The position numbers and the translations under genes are program-made. Shown here piece after piece: positions 48,612 to 58,664 of a stretch of 64,000 nt of DNA. A model generated the notes under the pieces. The model ran no database searches, was not told the DNA's origin, and saw only the letters and a list, made by a program, of their open reading frames with translations. The first letter of the stretch is position 1. Every line of letters starts with the position of its first letter. This DNA is from Marinicella pacifica (GTDB lineage Bacteria; Pseudomonadota; Gammaproteobacteria; Xanthomonadales; Marinicellaceae): assembly GCF_014636635.1 (NCBI RefSeq), contig NZ_BMEO01000011.1:21872-85871 (forward strand). Direction: 5' to 3'.

Positions 48612-48648
48612 TGTCTCATCACAATCAAACAACAGGAGTTAACCTGAG

Positions 48649-49575
48649 ATGAGTTGGTTTCAAAAAATTATGTCTTCACGCATCCGTACCGAAGGCGGTA
48701 ACAAAAAGAAGAACATTCCCGAAGGTTTGTGGGGTAAATGCAGCCAGTGTCAGGCGGTGTTGTATCAGCCTGAAAATGAAAAACAGGGAAAAGTGTGCCC
48801 CAAATGCGGACACCATGAACGTCTGACCGGCCGTGAGCGACTGGTTTATTTTCTTGACAACGATGACTGGCTGGAAATCGGGGCCAATGTCAAACCGGAA
48901 GACCCTCTCAAATTTAAAGACACCAAAAAATACAAAGACCGGCTTGTTGCGACCCAGAAAAAAACCGGTGAAAACGATGCTTTGGTAGCGGTTCAGGGTC
49001 AGCTCCAGGGTCGTGATGTGGTGGTCACGGCTTTTGATTTTGATTTTATGGGCGGCTCCATGGGGTCGGTGGTCGGTGAAAAATTCGTTCGTGCTGTACA
49101 TCATGCTTTGGAACATCGTTTACCCTTGATTAATTTTTCCTCATCCGGTGGCGCCCGAATGCAGGAATCCTTATTTTCTCTTTTGCAAATGTCCAAAACA
49201 GCAGCGGCGCTGAAAAAAATGAAAAATGCCGGTTTGCCGTACATTTCCGTATTAACCAACCCCACCACCGGCGGGGTGTCGGCATCGCTGGCGATGCTGG
49301 GTGATGTCAATATTGCCGAACCCAATGCCCTCATCTGTTTTGCCGGCCCCCGGGTGATAGAGCAAACCGTTCGTGAAACCCTGCCTGAAGGGTTTCAGCG
49401 CAGCGAATTTTTATTAGAGCATGGGGCTTTGGATCTGATTGTACCGCGACACCAAATGGGTGACAAAATCATTCAGTTGCTCAATTTGTTACTACCGCTC
49501 TCGCAAAGTGAAGCGCATGATGAAGTGCTTGAACCCGACGAAGTGTTAACCGCCGAAGAACGTGAAGACACTTGA
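48649..49575 (+). CDS. accD: Acetyl-CoA carboxylase carboxyltransferase subunit beta
   Basis: Transfers carboxyl from biotin to acetyl-CoA to form malonyl-CoA with AccA. The 308-residue protein has the N-terminal zinc ribbon Cys31/Cys34/Cys50/Cys53 (CSQCQ, CPKCGHH), a crotonase-like carboxyltransferase domain with [36 protein letters not shown] and [17 protein letters not shown]. An acidic C-terminal tail overlaps folC by 14 bases. GGAG lies upstream of the ATG. Confidence 0.98.
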   Translation: MSWFQKIMSSRIRTEGGNKKKNIPEGLWGKCSQCQAVLYQPENEKQGKVCPKCGHHERLTGRERLVYFLDNDDWLEIGANVKPEDPLKFKDTKKYKDRLVATQKKTGENDALVAVQGQLQGRDVVVTAFDFDFMGGSMGSVVGEKFVRAVHHALEHRLPLINFSSSGGARMQESLFSLLQMSKTAAALKKMKNAGLPYISVLTNPTTGGVSASLAMLGDVNIAEPNALICFAGPRVIEQTVRETLPEGFQRSEFLLEHGALDLIVPRHQMGDKIIQLLNLLLPLSQSEAHDEVLEPDEVLTAEEREDT

Positions 49576-50815
49576 TCAGTGGTTAGCCGGCTTTAACGAA
49601 AACAAAATTGATCTGGGTTTAAGCCGGGTTCAAACCGTGTTATCACGGCCGCCTTTTCATCAGATTAATGCCAAAATCATCACCGTGGGCGGCACCAACG
49701 GCAAAGGTTCAACCGTGACAGCGGTTTCGGCTCTGCTGAATGCAGCCGGTTACCGGGTGGGAACTTTTACCTCACCGCATATTTTTCGATACAACGAACG
49801 CATTCAAATCGATGGACAGGCACAATCTGACGCCGCCATCGTGGCTGCTTTTGCCGCCATTGATGAGATACGAGAGGCCGTGCCGTTAAGTTATTTTGAA
49901 TACGCTTTTTTGGCTGGCTTATACATTTTTCACCAAGCGCGGGTGGATTATATGGTTTTGGAAGTGGGTCTGGGAGGGCGTTTGGATGCGGTCAATGCCC
50001 TGGATTCAGACCTCAGTATCATTACCACGGTGGACATCGACCACAGCCACTGGCTGGGTGACAGCATCGAAGCCATTGCCGCTGAAAAAGCCGCCATAAT
50101 GCGTTCCGGTTGTGTTATGGTCTATGGTGATACTGATTGTCCCAAAGCCATTTTAAATCGGGCCAAAGATGAGCAAGTCCGCTTGCTACAGGCATCGATT
50201 GATTTTAACAGCAGTATGCATTCAAAAGGTTTTGATTTTCGACAGGGAAACACACAATTCAATAATCTGCCTTTGCCGCGTATGGCGGGAGATGTTCAAG
50301 TCCGTAATTTCACCACCGCCTTAACCGCGGTTTTAACTCTGGAAAAGAAACTGGATGCATCCATCATTGGTCATGCCTTAGCAACCTGGAAAATTCCGGG
50401 TCGCATTCAGACCATTCATGACAATCCACACGTGATTGTCGATGTGGCTCATAACCGTCAATCTGTTGACACCCTGTCACAGTATTTAACTCAAAACCCG
50501 GTCAAAGGCCTCACCCGCGCGGTTTTTTCTGTGTTAAAAGACAAGCAAGCCGAAAGCTGGTTGCCCGATATCAATCAGCAGGTGGATCATTGGTTTATCT
50601 TTGCCCTGCATGGCGAACGGGCTCTGGATATTCAAAGCTTAAAACAACAACTGGCCGACGCCGGTGCATTGCTTTCGGTGTGTGCGGATGGCTCAAACGC
50701 TTATCATCATGCCCTCAGCCTTAGCAAGCCCGAAGACCGGGTGATTGTGTTTGGTTCGTTTCATGTGCTGGACACAGTGTTTCAATCATCACCGCATCAA
50801 CTCAATCTAACATAA
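49562..50815 (+). CDS. folC: Folylpolyglutamate synthase/dihydrofolate synthase
   Basis: Bifunctional enzyme adding glutamate to dihydropteroate and to reduced folates. The 417-residue protein has the P-loop [19 protein letters not shown] (about 42-60), [33 protein letters not shown] and the ligase C-terminal domain with [12 protein letters not shown]. The GTG start at 49562 lies inside accD; no better ATG is near, and the N-terminus [10 protein letters not shown] fits the family. The usual dedD/cvpA/purF do not follow; the channel gene is convergent. Confidence 0.95.
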   Translation: MKTLDQWLAGFNENKIDLGLSRVQTVLSRPPFHQINAKIITVGGTNGKGSTVTAVSALLNAAGYRVGTFTSPHIFRYNERIQIDGQAQSDAAIVAAFAAIDEIREAVPLSYFEYAFLAGLYIFHQARVDYMVLEVGLGGRLDAVNALDSDLSIITTVDIDHSHWLGDSIEAIAAEKAAIMRSGCVMVYGDTDCPKAILNRAKDEQVRLLQASIDFNSSMHSKGFDFRQGNTQFNNLPLPRMAGDVQVRNFTTALTAVLTLEKKLDASIIGHALATWKIPGRIQTIHDNPHVIVDVAHNRQSVDTLSQYLTQNPVKGLTRAVFSVLKDKQAESWLPDINQQVDHWFIFALHGERALDIQSLKQQLADAGALLSVCADGSNAYHHALSLSKPEDRVIVFGSFHVLDTVFQSSPHQLNLT

Positions 50816-50820
50816 GCGGT

Positions 50821-53253
50821 TCAGTTTGCATCCCCTGATTTGTTTTTGTTATCGAGATCAGATTGATCCGATTCCGCTAAATCTGAGGCATGGGGGCGCT
50901 GTTTATCTTCGCCCTCTTGGTGCTTGTTATCTGTCTCAGCGGGCTGTTGTTTTTCGGCTTCTGAGGATGAATTTTCGGGCTCGCTGTTTTGTTCATCGTT
51001 AGCCTGGTTTACTTTCACAGGTTCAATAATATGCAAATCACGCTGCGGGAACGGGATGCTGATGTCCGCTTCGCGGAAGGCCTTATCAACAGCAAAATTC
51101 AAGTCACTTTCCACCTGGTAGATATTTTTAATGTTATAAATCATCACCCGAAGTTCGAAATTGAGGCTACTGTCACCAAAGGATCTGAAGTGAACCTGTG
51201 GTTTGTAGCCGGTACGATTAACCACCTGGTTATGGTTTTTGGCCACTTTTAATAGAGCTTGTTTGACTTGTTCAGTGTCCGAGCCATAGGCAACACCAAC
51301 TTTGATGATAATTCGACCAATGGAATTACTGAGATTCCAGTTAGTTACATGGTGTGATAATAATTCAGAATTCGGCACCAACACTTCTGAGTTATCAAAG
51401 GTTTTGATATTGGTGGCTCGCATTTTGATTTTTTGGATAAAACCGATGGTGTCGCCCACTTCCACCCAGTCGCCGGGTTTGACCGGTCGTTCGAACAGCA
51501 AAATAATTCCCGACACAAAATTACTGACAATATTTTTCAGTCCAAAACCAATACCCACGGATAAGGCACCGGCAATCACGGTTAAATTGGAAATATCAAA
51601 GCCGGCAATCGACAAGCCGATGAACACCGCGATGGTGATGCCAATATACCAAAACAGCATAGACACCACCTCTCGCGGACCTTTTTTTAAACGACTTTTA
51701 TTAAACCACTGATATTCAATGCCATGGCGAATACGACTTAATATAATTATCAGAACAATAGAAATTAAGATGGCGATGACTAAGCTGCTTGGGACTATTC
51801 TTAAAGACCCCAGTTCAAATCCATTGGTAAAAATCAGCTTTAACTGTTGATAGGTTTCCTTAAAAGCACCACCGATCCAGATCATAAAGCCCAGTCCGGC
51901 GATACCAACAATCAAGCTGATCAGTAAGCTGACCCAAAATGGAAAAGCATAGACCGGGACTTCGTTCTGGTTTTCGTCTTCGTTGTCTTCAGCCTCTTTT
52001 TTAAGCTGCCTGATACGGTGAACCAGTAAAATTTTACGAAGTCCGTTGATATTTTTGGCGGCCAAATGAAAAATAAAACCACCTAAATTTAAAACCAGCA
52101 GGTATTGAGCCAATTTGGCATAGGTGGCGATATAGAGTGCAAGGGTCATAAAGGCAATACCACAACTGATGGCAGCCACATATTTATCTTTGTATGGTTT
52201 TAAAACCAGATACCAGTAGTAACTGGCAACGATAAAAAGAGCATTAATGGTGATAAATAGAGGTGTAATAAATAAAGACTGCGAACTCAGCCATTGGTCA
52301 AAATTATATTGTCTGTAATCAATCGCATTCCAGCCATAGGCGGCCAGAATGATTAATCCGGTGGAGGCCCAGATAAAACGTTTTATATTCTTTGGATGAA
52401 AAGATTTTGGTAGTAGTGGCAGCGATAAAAATAAACAACCATCACGAATGAATAAGGCCAGAACCATGAGTAATAACAACCATTGGAAAGGTGCCGGTAT
52501 CAGCCAGGCATAAACCAGGGCCGCAGTCACAGGCAGCGAGAATGTTAAGGCCATGCTTTTGAACTGATTTTTGAGGGTATCTAAACGTGGTTTTTTGTCG
52601 TAGCTTTTAAAATAATGAACCCGATATTTAAAAATAAACAGAAAATAATACAAAAGAGCGACCGTGATAAGTCCGATGGCAATCCATTGCGTTGGTATAA
52701 TGCGATGAAGCTGTAGCCTGCCTAAATCAGGCGGTTGGTACATAAATTGCCAAATTTTGTGGCGAACCTTAATGCCCTGAATCCACAAGTCACGTTTTTT
52801 TTCAAAAATAGCTTGGCGGATTTGGTCCAGTCTGGATGTCATTAATCGGCAATTGATAAGTTCCTGTGTATGGTTTTTTATTTGCTTATCAACGACATCG
52901 GTGCCGGGATAGTCCGGTTCCGGTTTTTCTTGATCGGGTACTTTTGATTGAATTGAACTGTCTTCCAAAGCATCAATCTCGCGCACCTGAGTGAGGCGTT
53001 TTAACTCGGCTTCGTTGTATGCTTCGCACTGCCTCAGATGTGACATTAATGCGGCACTTTCCCGGTCTAAATCGTTAAGAACATTTTTTGAGCTGCCGGG
53101 TTGCCGGTATTTTTTTAGCAGTGCGTTAAATGATTGTTTTAAATGCTCGGTGTTGGGCGGTGCCTCCTGGCCATACACAGGCAGAAAAGCCTGTGTCAAC
53201 AGGCCTAAAATAGCCAAGAATATCAGTTGTTTATTACGCCAAATTGGGTGCAT
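50821..53253 (-). CDS. Large MscS-family mechanosensitive channel (MscK/KefA-like)
   Basis: This 810-residue inner-membrane protein has a signal peptide (about 1-28) and a periplasmic helical region (30-180). About eleven transmembrane helices follow (185-560). The MscS core (about 540-755) includes GALSVGIGFGLKNIVSNFVSGIILLFERPVKPGDWVEVGDTIGFI, in segments, with the Gly-rich pore helix, and a beta domain (MRATNIKTFDNSEVLVPNSEL). A polar C-terminal tail of about 60 residues is rich in Glu/Gln/Asp. It opens under membrane tension to protect from hypo-osmotic shock. Its size fits MscM/MscK-type members (over 700 residues), though smaller than E. coli MscK. Confidence 0.9.
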   Translation of the reverse strand: MHPIWRNKQLIFLAILGLLTQAFLPVYGQEAPPNTEHLKQSFNALLKKYRQPGSSKNVLNDLDRESAALMSHLRQCEAYNEAELKRLTQVREIDALEDSSIQSKVPDQEKPEPDYPGTDVVDKQIKNHTQELINCRLMTSRLDQIRQAIFEKKRDLWIQGIKVRHKIWQFMYQPPDLGRLQLHRIIPTQWIAIGLITVALLYYFLFIFKYRVHYFKSYDKKPRLDTLKNQFKSMALTFSLPVTAALVYAWLIPAPFQWLLLLMVLALFIRDGCLFLSLPLLPKSFHPKNIKRFIWASTGLIILAAYGWNAIDYRQYNFDQWLSSQSLFITPLFITINALFIVASYYWYLVLKPYKDKYVAAISCGIAFMTLALYIATYAKLAQYLLVLNLGGFIFHLAAKNINGLRKILLVHRIRQLKKEAEDNEDENQNEVPVYAFPFWVSLLISLIVGIAGLGFMIWIGGAFKETYQQLKLIFTNGFELGSLRIVPSSLVIAILISIVLIIILSRIRHGIEYQWFNKSRLKKGPREVVSMLFWYIGITIAVFIGLSIAGFDISNLTVIAGALSVGIGFGLKNIVSNFVSGIILLFERPVKPGDWVEVGDTIGFIQKIKMRATNIKTFDNSEVLVPNSELLSHHVTNWNLSNSIGRIIIKVGVAYGSDTEQVKQALLKVAKNHNQVVNRTGYKPQVHFRSFGDSSLNFELRVMIYNIKNIYQVESDLNFAVDKAFREADISIPFPQRDLHIIEPVKVNQANDEQNSEPENSSSEAEKQQPAETDNKHQEGEDKQRPHASDLAESDQSDLDNKNKSGDAN

Positions 53254-53364
53254 GGCATTAATTTTAGCACAATCAAAGCAGTCGTGGCTTTCAGCGGGCG
53301 CTTAAGATAAGAATAACAATCCGGTGTCATCATAAAACGGATAACACCGGATTGGTCAGATGGT

Positions 53365-56223
53365 TTAAGTAGAGTTTGATTGATTCTGCTTGCGTTGAGA
53401 AGACTCACTTTGTGATTGAGTGGCCTGCGATTGCTTATCCTGAGCTTTTGCATCCTGAGCTTTTGCATCCTGAGCTTTTGAATCCTGAGCTTTTGAATCC
53501 TGAGCTTTTGAATCCTGAGCTTTTGAATCCTGAGCTTTTGAATCCTGAGCTTTTGAATCCTGAGCTTTTGAATCCTGAGCTTTTGCATCCTGAGCTTTTG
53601 CATCCTGAGCTTTTGCATCCTGAGCTTTTGATTCCTGGGCTTTTGAATCCTGAGCTTTTGAATCCTGAGCTTTTGCATCCTGAGCTTTTGAATCCTGAGC
53701 TTTTGAATCCTGAGCTTTTGAATCCTGAGCTTTTGAATCCTGAGCTTTTGAATCCTGAGCTTTTGAATCCTGAGCTTTTGAACCTTGCGCCTTTGAATCC
53801 TGGTTTTGATTGCTTACAGTTTTTGGTTGCCGGTTTTTTTTATTTTCAGATTTGTTGTTGGTTTTTGCGTCGGATTCCTGTCGTGCTTTGTCTTTCTTTA
53901 TTTGCGCTCCGGACGGCACAATGGGTTCTTTTTTGGCCACTAAATCAGCCACACTGCCCAAAGGACGTTTCATTTTATCGGCGGTATCCGGTGAAACTGG
54001 CGCGGATTGTTTATTTTTAGTCGCTTCTTGTTGGTCGCCGCCTGTTTTGGGCTTGTTTTTTACGGCTGCAGACTCAGATTTCTTGGTTGCAGCCGGTTTG
54101 CTTTGTTTATTCGGCGTCTGACTTTGCCGGGATTTGTTTTGTGCCGGTTCAGGGTTGTTGTTTTGTGTTTGCTTTGGTTTATTTTGAGTGCTATCGATAG
54201 ACTTCCGGTTAGACGGCTTCTGTCCGGCCTGTTTTTGATTGGATTGCTTGTTGTTGGTTTGTTGCTGTTTTGTCTGTTTCTGATTGGCCTGCTTCTGCTT
54301 AGCTGGCTTCTGATTGGCTGGCTTCTGATTGGCTGGCTTCTGATTGGCCTGATTTTGGTTGGCCTGTTTTTGGTTAGACGGCTTGTTGGTTTGTTTAGGG
54401 TTAGACTGATTTTGATTGTCTTGCTTTTTCGCAGCCGGTTTTCTGTTGTTTTGTTTTTGCTGTGTTGATTTTGGATTGGCCGATTTTCGTTGGCCCTTTT
54501 TATGAGGGTTAGCTTGTTTATGTGTGTTCGGGCTTGTCTTTGTTTTCTTTTTGCGGTTTTCTGAGCCGGCAAAAAGGGCTTTAAACCAGGATGATACCAG
54601 CAAAGCAACAGAACGTTTGGGTGCTTGTTTGTTGGGTTTTACCATCTGTAAAGCCGCTTGTTCTCTCTGCGGAGCCGGCGGGTCTAAATCCATGGGTTTT
54701 TGGCAATCGGCGGGCTCAACGAGTTTTATTTTATTGATGTCAATATTCGATTCACTCACATTCAGGCGTTGTACATGAAAATTAGGGGAATTCAAATTTT
54801 CATTAGAAATCACATTGAGCTGAACACGATGACGTTGTTCCAAATCCGTGAGTTCTTCACGTTTTTCATTCAGCAATTTATTGCTGATTTCAACCGGCAC
54901 CTGAATAATAACCCGGCCGGTTTTGGGCTTGATCATTTCTTCTTCAGTCAATCGAATGATGGATATAATCAGCGAATCCATGCTGCGAATGGTGCCATAA
55001 CCGGCACAGGTGGGGCAGGTGATTTGACTGGAATCGGCAATCGATGACCGCAGACGCTGGCGCGACATCTCCAGCAAACCAAATTTGGAAATACGACCAA
55101 TTTGGACGCGGGCGCGATCTATGGTGACCGCATCGCGTAAACGATTTTCGACCTGGCGTTGGTTTTTATGCTGACGCATATCAATAAAATCAATCACCAC
55201 CAGACCGCCTAAATCCCGAATTCGAAGTTGTCTGGCGATTTCGTCGGCAGCTTCTAAGTTGGTGTTCAAAGCGGTGGTTTCCACATCAGCGCCTTTGGTG
55301 GCTTTGGCGGAATTGATGTCAATGCTCAGTAAGGCTTCAGTGTGATCAATCACCAAAGAGCCGCCTGAAGGTAATTTCACTTCCCGTTCAAAAGCCGATT
55401 GAATCTGACGTTCGATCTGGTACCGGGAAAATAATGGCGTGGTGTCGTTGTAATAAGACAGTTTTTTCAAATTATGTGGCATCACCTGCTGCATAAATTC
55501 ACGGGCTTTTTCATAAGAAGCCCGGTCGTCAATTAAAATTTCACCAATGCTGGGTTGCAGATAATCACGCAATGCGCGGATAAATAAATCACTTTCCTGG
55601 TAAATAAAAAATGGGGCGCGTTTTTGGTCTGCGGTTTTTTGAATGGCTTCCCAGACCTGTTGTAAATAATTAAAATCCCATTGCAGTTCTTCGAAGGTTC
55701 TCCCCAAACCGGCCGTGCGAACGATGATACCGTCTTCATTGGGAATGTTTAAACGTTTGAGGTGCTGTTGTAACTGATTACGCTCCTCACCTCGAATTTG
55801 CCGAGAAACACCGCCCGCGCGTGAATTATTGGGCATATAAACCAGATAACGGCCGGCCAGTGAGATGTAGGTACTCAGGGCTGCGCCTTTGTTACCGCGC
55901 TCTTCTTTATTGACCTGAACGATGATTTCATCGCCTTCATTGAGGGCTTTGTTGATGGGCAAACGGGGCTGACCTTTGGGTGATTGTTTGCAGTAAGCCG
56001 GACTGATTTCTTTGTAGGGCAAAAAACCATGTCGCTCAGAGCCGTAATTGACAAAACAGGCTTCTAAGGAGGGTTCGATGCGGGTGATTTTGGCTTTGTA
56101 GATATTGCCTTTTTTACGGTAATGGCCGGCTGAGTCGATATCAAGATCGTATAATTTTTGTCCATCGGCAATCGCCACCCGAATTTCATCGGCGTGGGTT
56201 GCATTGATTAGCATTCTCTTCAT
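53365..56223 (-). CDS. rne: Ribonuclease E with low-complexity pentapeptide-repeat C-terminus
   Basis: RNase E is the essential endoribonuclease of mRNA decay and rRNA/tRNA maturation. The 952-residue protein has an S1 domain (about 36-125), a 5'-sensor/RNase H-like part, catalytic Asp302 (LLSIDINSAKATKG) and Asp345 (VVIDFIDMR), and zinc-link Cys403/Cys406 (CPTC), all aligned with E. coli positions. From about 510 the tail is unstructured: Gln/Asn/Lys-rich repeats (NQKQA-type, about 605-690), then 24 copies of a 5-residue A-Q-[DEG]-[SA]-K unit before a short end. It may be a scaffold or RNA-binding region. The canonical membrane helix and enolase/PNPase motifs were not recognised. Confidence 0.95.
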   Translation of the reverse strand: MKRMLINATHADEIRVAIADGQKLYDLDIDSAGHYRKKGNIYKAKITRIEPSLEACFVNYGSERHGFLPYKEISPAYCKQSPKGQPRLPINKALNEGDEIIVQVNKEERGNKGAALSTYISLAGRYLVYMPNNSRAGGVSRQIRGEERNQLQQHLKRLNIPNEDGIIVRTAGLGRTFEELQWDFNYLQQVWEAIQKTADQKRAPFFIYQESDLFIRALRDYLQPSIGEILIDDRASYEKAREFMQQVMPHNLKKLSYYNDTTPLFSRYQIERQIQSAFEREVKLPSGGSLVIDHTEALLSIDINSAKATKGADVETTALNTNLEAADEIARQLRIRDLGGLVVIDFIDMRQHKNQRQVENRLRDAVTIDRARVQIGRISKFGLLEMSRQRLRSSIADSSQITCPTCAGYGTIRSMDSLIISIIRLTEEEMIKPKTGRVIIQVPVEISNKLLNEKREELTDLEQRHRVQLNVISNENLNSPNFHVQRLNVSESNIDINKIKLVEPADCQKPMDLDPPAPQREQAALQMVKPNKQAPKRSVALLVSSWFKALFAGSENRKKKTKTSPNTHKQANPHKKGQRKSANPKSTQQKQNNRKPAAKKQDNQNQSNPKQTNKPSNQKQANQNQANQKPANQKPANQKPAKQKQANQKQTKQQQTNNKQSNQKQAGQKPSNRKSIDSTQNKPKQTQNNNPEPAQNKSRQSQTPNKQSKPAATKKSESAAVKNKPKTGGDQQEATKNKQSAPVSPDTADKMKRPLGSVADLVAKKEPIVPSGAQIKKDKARQESDAKTNNKSENKKNRQPKTVSNQNQDSKAQGSKAQDSKAQDSKAQDSKAQDSKAQDSKAQDSKAQDAKAQDSKAQDSKAQESKAQDAKAQDAKAQDAKAQDSKAQDSKAQDSKAQDSKAQDSKAQDSKAQDSKAQDAKAQDAKAQDKQSQATQSQSESSQRKQNQSNST
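53441..53800 (-). repeat. 15-bp tandem repeat, 24 units, inside rne
   Basis: Exactly 360 bases consist of 24 units of 15 bases (TGAGCTTTTGAATCC and close variants, as read on the plus strand). They encode A-Q-[DEG]-[SA]-K on the minus strand. Variation is confined to a few positions (D/E/G, S/A). The order of variants shows a block of seven AQDSK plus AQDAK occurring twice, suggesting larger duplications. The array stays in frame. Confidence 0.97.
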
Positions 56224-56693
56224 TTTGGTTCCTTTAGTTAAGGAACGAAGTGCTGCTTAACAGTACTTAATTATTTAAGCACAGCCATCATGCTGGTGAT
56301 GAAAAGGCCTGTGCTTTTAAACGAAAGCGCAAACAGGGCAGTGGAGGTCACGTTTTGTCGGGTGAATAAACTGCTGTGTTTTCCTGTTTACTCGCGTGGT
56401 CGTGTTCGCTGTTCGTAGTTGTTTTATTTAAAAAAACAGATGTCATATCTGTTTTATGGCTAAAATTAAGACTGAGCGGGTATTCGTTCCATTCAGTTTT
56501 GCCCGTCATCACTCCAATGATGAGTCGTTCCTCAATTGTTGGTATTTCCGTGGAACCGAGCGTGTTAAAATTGTCATTTTGTCTCTTCATTCAAAGACGT
56601 TGCTTTTTTTCGGGTTTATTCACACACCGAATTCGGCGGATTTTAACACCAAATACATGACAATGCTTGTTATTTTAATGGAGAATTTGATTT
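56224..56693. other. Long divergent rne-rluC intergenic region (rne 5' leader)
   Basis: 470 bases between two divergent start codons with no gene I can support. Gammaproteobacterial rne genes commonly have a leader of a few hundred bases that RNase E cleaves for autoregulation, so much of this may be the rne 5' UTR. A small minus-strand frame (56348-56590) has no RBS. I did not identify a specific structure by eye. Confidence 0.5.
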
Positions 56694-57578
56694 TTGGATA
56701 AGCCGATATTTAACATTGACCGACATTCAGAAGGCCAGCGACTGGATAACTTTCTGCGTAAACAACGCAAAAATCTCACCACGGGTCAGCTTTATAAATT
56801 AATTCGAAAAGGCCAGATCCGTATTAACGGCAAAAGATCTCAGCCCTCGGCAAAACTCCAAAACGGCGATTTGGTGCGGGTGCCGCCGTTTATTTATTTT
56901 GAAGAGCCGCAGACTCAAATTAAGTTGCCGGCCAAAACAGTTGACTGTTTAATGGCGTCAATCATCGCCGAAAATCAGGACTATTTGGTTATTAATAAAC
57001 CGGCCGGGATGGCGGTTCATAAAGGCACAGGGCATGATTACGGTGTGATTGAAATTTTACAGCATAGGCCGGCCTATCAACATTTGTTACTGGCTCATCG
57101 TTTGGATGTGGTTACCAGTGGCTGTCTGGTGTTGGCTAAAAACAGAACGGCTTTGCTGGATTTTCAAGCCGCATTAAAAGCCAGGAAGGTGAAAAAAACG
57201 TATCTGGCTTTACTGGAAGGTGCTTTGGATAATTCGGTGCTGGTTAAACAAAGTCTCGCCGAAACCCGCATTAATAATCTTAAAACAGCGGTTATTGATG
57301 ACAAGGGTAAAACCGCTGTAACCCAGTTCGAACCACAAGGGCATCGAAACGGAATCAGCCGTGTACTTTGTTCACCAGTCACCGGTCGAACCCACCAAAT
57401 CAGAGCTCATGCGGCTTATTTAAACTGCCCCATTGTCGGTGATACACAATACGGCGCCAAGCCACGAAAAAACCTGTCAAGGGCAGTGTTTTTGCATGCT
57501 GAGCACATTGTTTTTGCGGATTATTCGTTTCAGGCACCGGTCGATGCGGACTTTGAAAACTTCTGGCAAAGCTTGTAA
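56694..57578 (+). CDS. rluC: 23S rRNA pseudouridine(955/2504/2580) synthase
   Basis: Modifies three uridines of 23S rRNA. The 294-residue protein has an S4 RNA-binding domain (about 12-70, GQRLDNFLRKQRKNLTTGQLYKLIRKGQIRING in parts) and the catalytic motif LAHRLDVVTSGCLVLAKN with Asp near 145. CSPVTGRTHQIRAHAAYLNCPIVGDTQYG follows. It starts with TTG at 56694: GGAG lies 10 bases upstream, and the ATG just before reads a short out-of-frame peptide. The divergent rne-rluC arrangement is conserved in gammaproteobacteria. Confidence 0.94.
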   Translation: MDKPIFNIDRHSEGQRLDNFLRKQRKNLTTGQLYKLIRKGQIRINGKRSQPSAKLQNGDLVRVPPFIYFEEPQTQIKLPAKTVDCLMASIIAENQDYLVINKPAGMAVHKGTGHDYGVIEILQHRPAYQHLLLAHRLDVVTSGCLVLAKNRTALLDFQAALKARKVKKTYLALLEGALDNSVLVKQSLAETRINNLKTAVIDDKGKTAVTQFEPQGHRNGISRVLCSPVTGRTHQIRAHAAYLNCPIVGDTQYGAKPRKNLSRAVFLHAEHIVFADYSFQAPVDADFENFWQSL

Positions 57579-57650
57579 ATGAATTCGACTCAGGTTTGAG
57601 TCGCGACTGATATAAGTTAGAATACATGGTCATTATATTACCGAGGATTT

Positions 57651-58664
57651 ATGTCTGTATTTAATCACAAAAAAGCCTATCCAAAAGGCGAAATTAAACA
57701 ATTCAATATTGAGTCAAAGCGATTGAAAGATAATGCCCTCGGTGATCCCCATCAGCGGAAGTTAAATGTTTATCTGCCGCCGGGTTATGATCATACGCAG
57801 GCTTATCCTGTGATGTATTATTTAGCCGCCTACACCAACAGTGGTCTGGGCGTTACCGGATGGCGAAACTTTGGTGAATCGATTCCCGAGCGTTTGGATC
57901 GCCTGATTGGTGATGAAAAAATAGGCCCGATAATCATGGTGTTTCCTGATTGTTTTACCTCGTTGGGCGGCAATCAGTATCTCGATTCTCCGGCCATTGG
58001 TGACTATGCCAGCCATATTCATGAGGAATTGATACCATTTGTAGAATCGGAATTAGCCGTTAAATCCGGGGCGCAGCATCGGGCGGTGTTGGGTAAATCG
58101 TCAGGTGGTTTTGCTGCGATACGGTTTGCCATGGATTATCCCGGGTTCTGGGGTGCCATCGCCAACCATTCCGGTGATGCCGGCTTTGAGGTGTTATACC
58201 GACGTGATTTTCCTGCCGTGGCCGATGTGCTGGTTGATTTTAATGGCGATATTGATAAGTTCGTTAAACGCTTCTGGCGATCCAAAAAAATTATGGGGTC
58301 GCATATTCTGGCGCTGATGCACATTTGTCTGGCCGCCACCTACGACCCACAGAAAGATGGGATTCGCTTGCCGTTTGATTTAAACACCTGTGTGCTGGAT
58401 GAAGCGGCCTGGCAGCAATGGCTCAGTCATGACCCGATTAATCGGGTGGCGGACAGCACAGATGCATTAGCCGCATTGAATGGCTTGTATATGGATTGTG
58501 GATTTCGGGATCAGTATTATATTCATTATGGTATGCGGGAATTGGCACAAACGCTTGAAAAACACAAAATTAAACACACTTATGAAGAGTTCAACGGCAC
58601 CCATTCAGGAATTGATTACCGATTGGATGAATCATTACCTTATTTATACGAGAAAATACAATGA
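57651..58664 (+). CDS. Esterase-family alpha/beta-hydrolase (esterase D-like)
   Basis: This 337-residue cytosolic protein (no signal peptide) resembles the putative esterase family that includes S-formylglutathione hydrolase and Fes/IroE. Signals are LNVYLPPGYDHTQAYPVMYYLAA, the nucleophile elbow GKSSGG with Ser150, IANHSGDAGF, and FNGTHSGIDYRLDESLPYL with likely catalytic His near 324. The substrate is unknown. A perfect CGACTCA-ggtt-TGAGTCG hairpin (57586-57603) lies before it, after rluC. Its stop overlaps nfuA by 4 bases. Confidence 0.75.
   Translation: MSVFNHKKAYPKGEIKQFNIESKRLKDNALGDPHQRKLNVYLPPGYDHTQAYPVMYYLAAYTNSGLGVTGWRNFGESIPERLDRLIGDEKIGPIIMVFPDCFTSLGGNQYLDSPAIGDYASHIHEELIPFVESELAVKSGAQHRAVLGKSSGGFAAIRFAMDYPGFWGAIANHSGDAGFEVLYRRDFPAVADVLVDFNGDIDKFVKRFWRSKKIMGSHILALMHICLAATYDPQKDGIRLPFDLNTCVLDEAAWQQWLSHDPINRVADSTDALAALNGLYMDCGFRDQYYIHYGMRELAQTLEKHKIKHTYEEFNGTHSGIDYRLDESLPYLYEKIQ

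Noticed and set aside
53376..54020. Plus-strand Leu-Asn-Pro-Glu-Leu repeat protein opposite the rne tail
   Set aside because: It is the antisense reading of the 15-bp repeat in rne; the rne frame is continuous with a full RNase E.
56348..56590. Minus-strand 80-codon frame in the rne leader region
   Set aside because: No RBS and no recognisable features; more likely part of the rne 5' leader.
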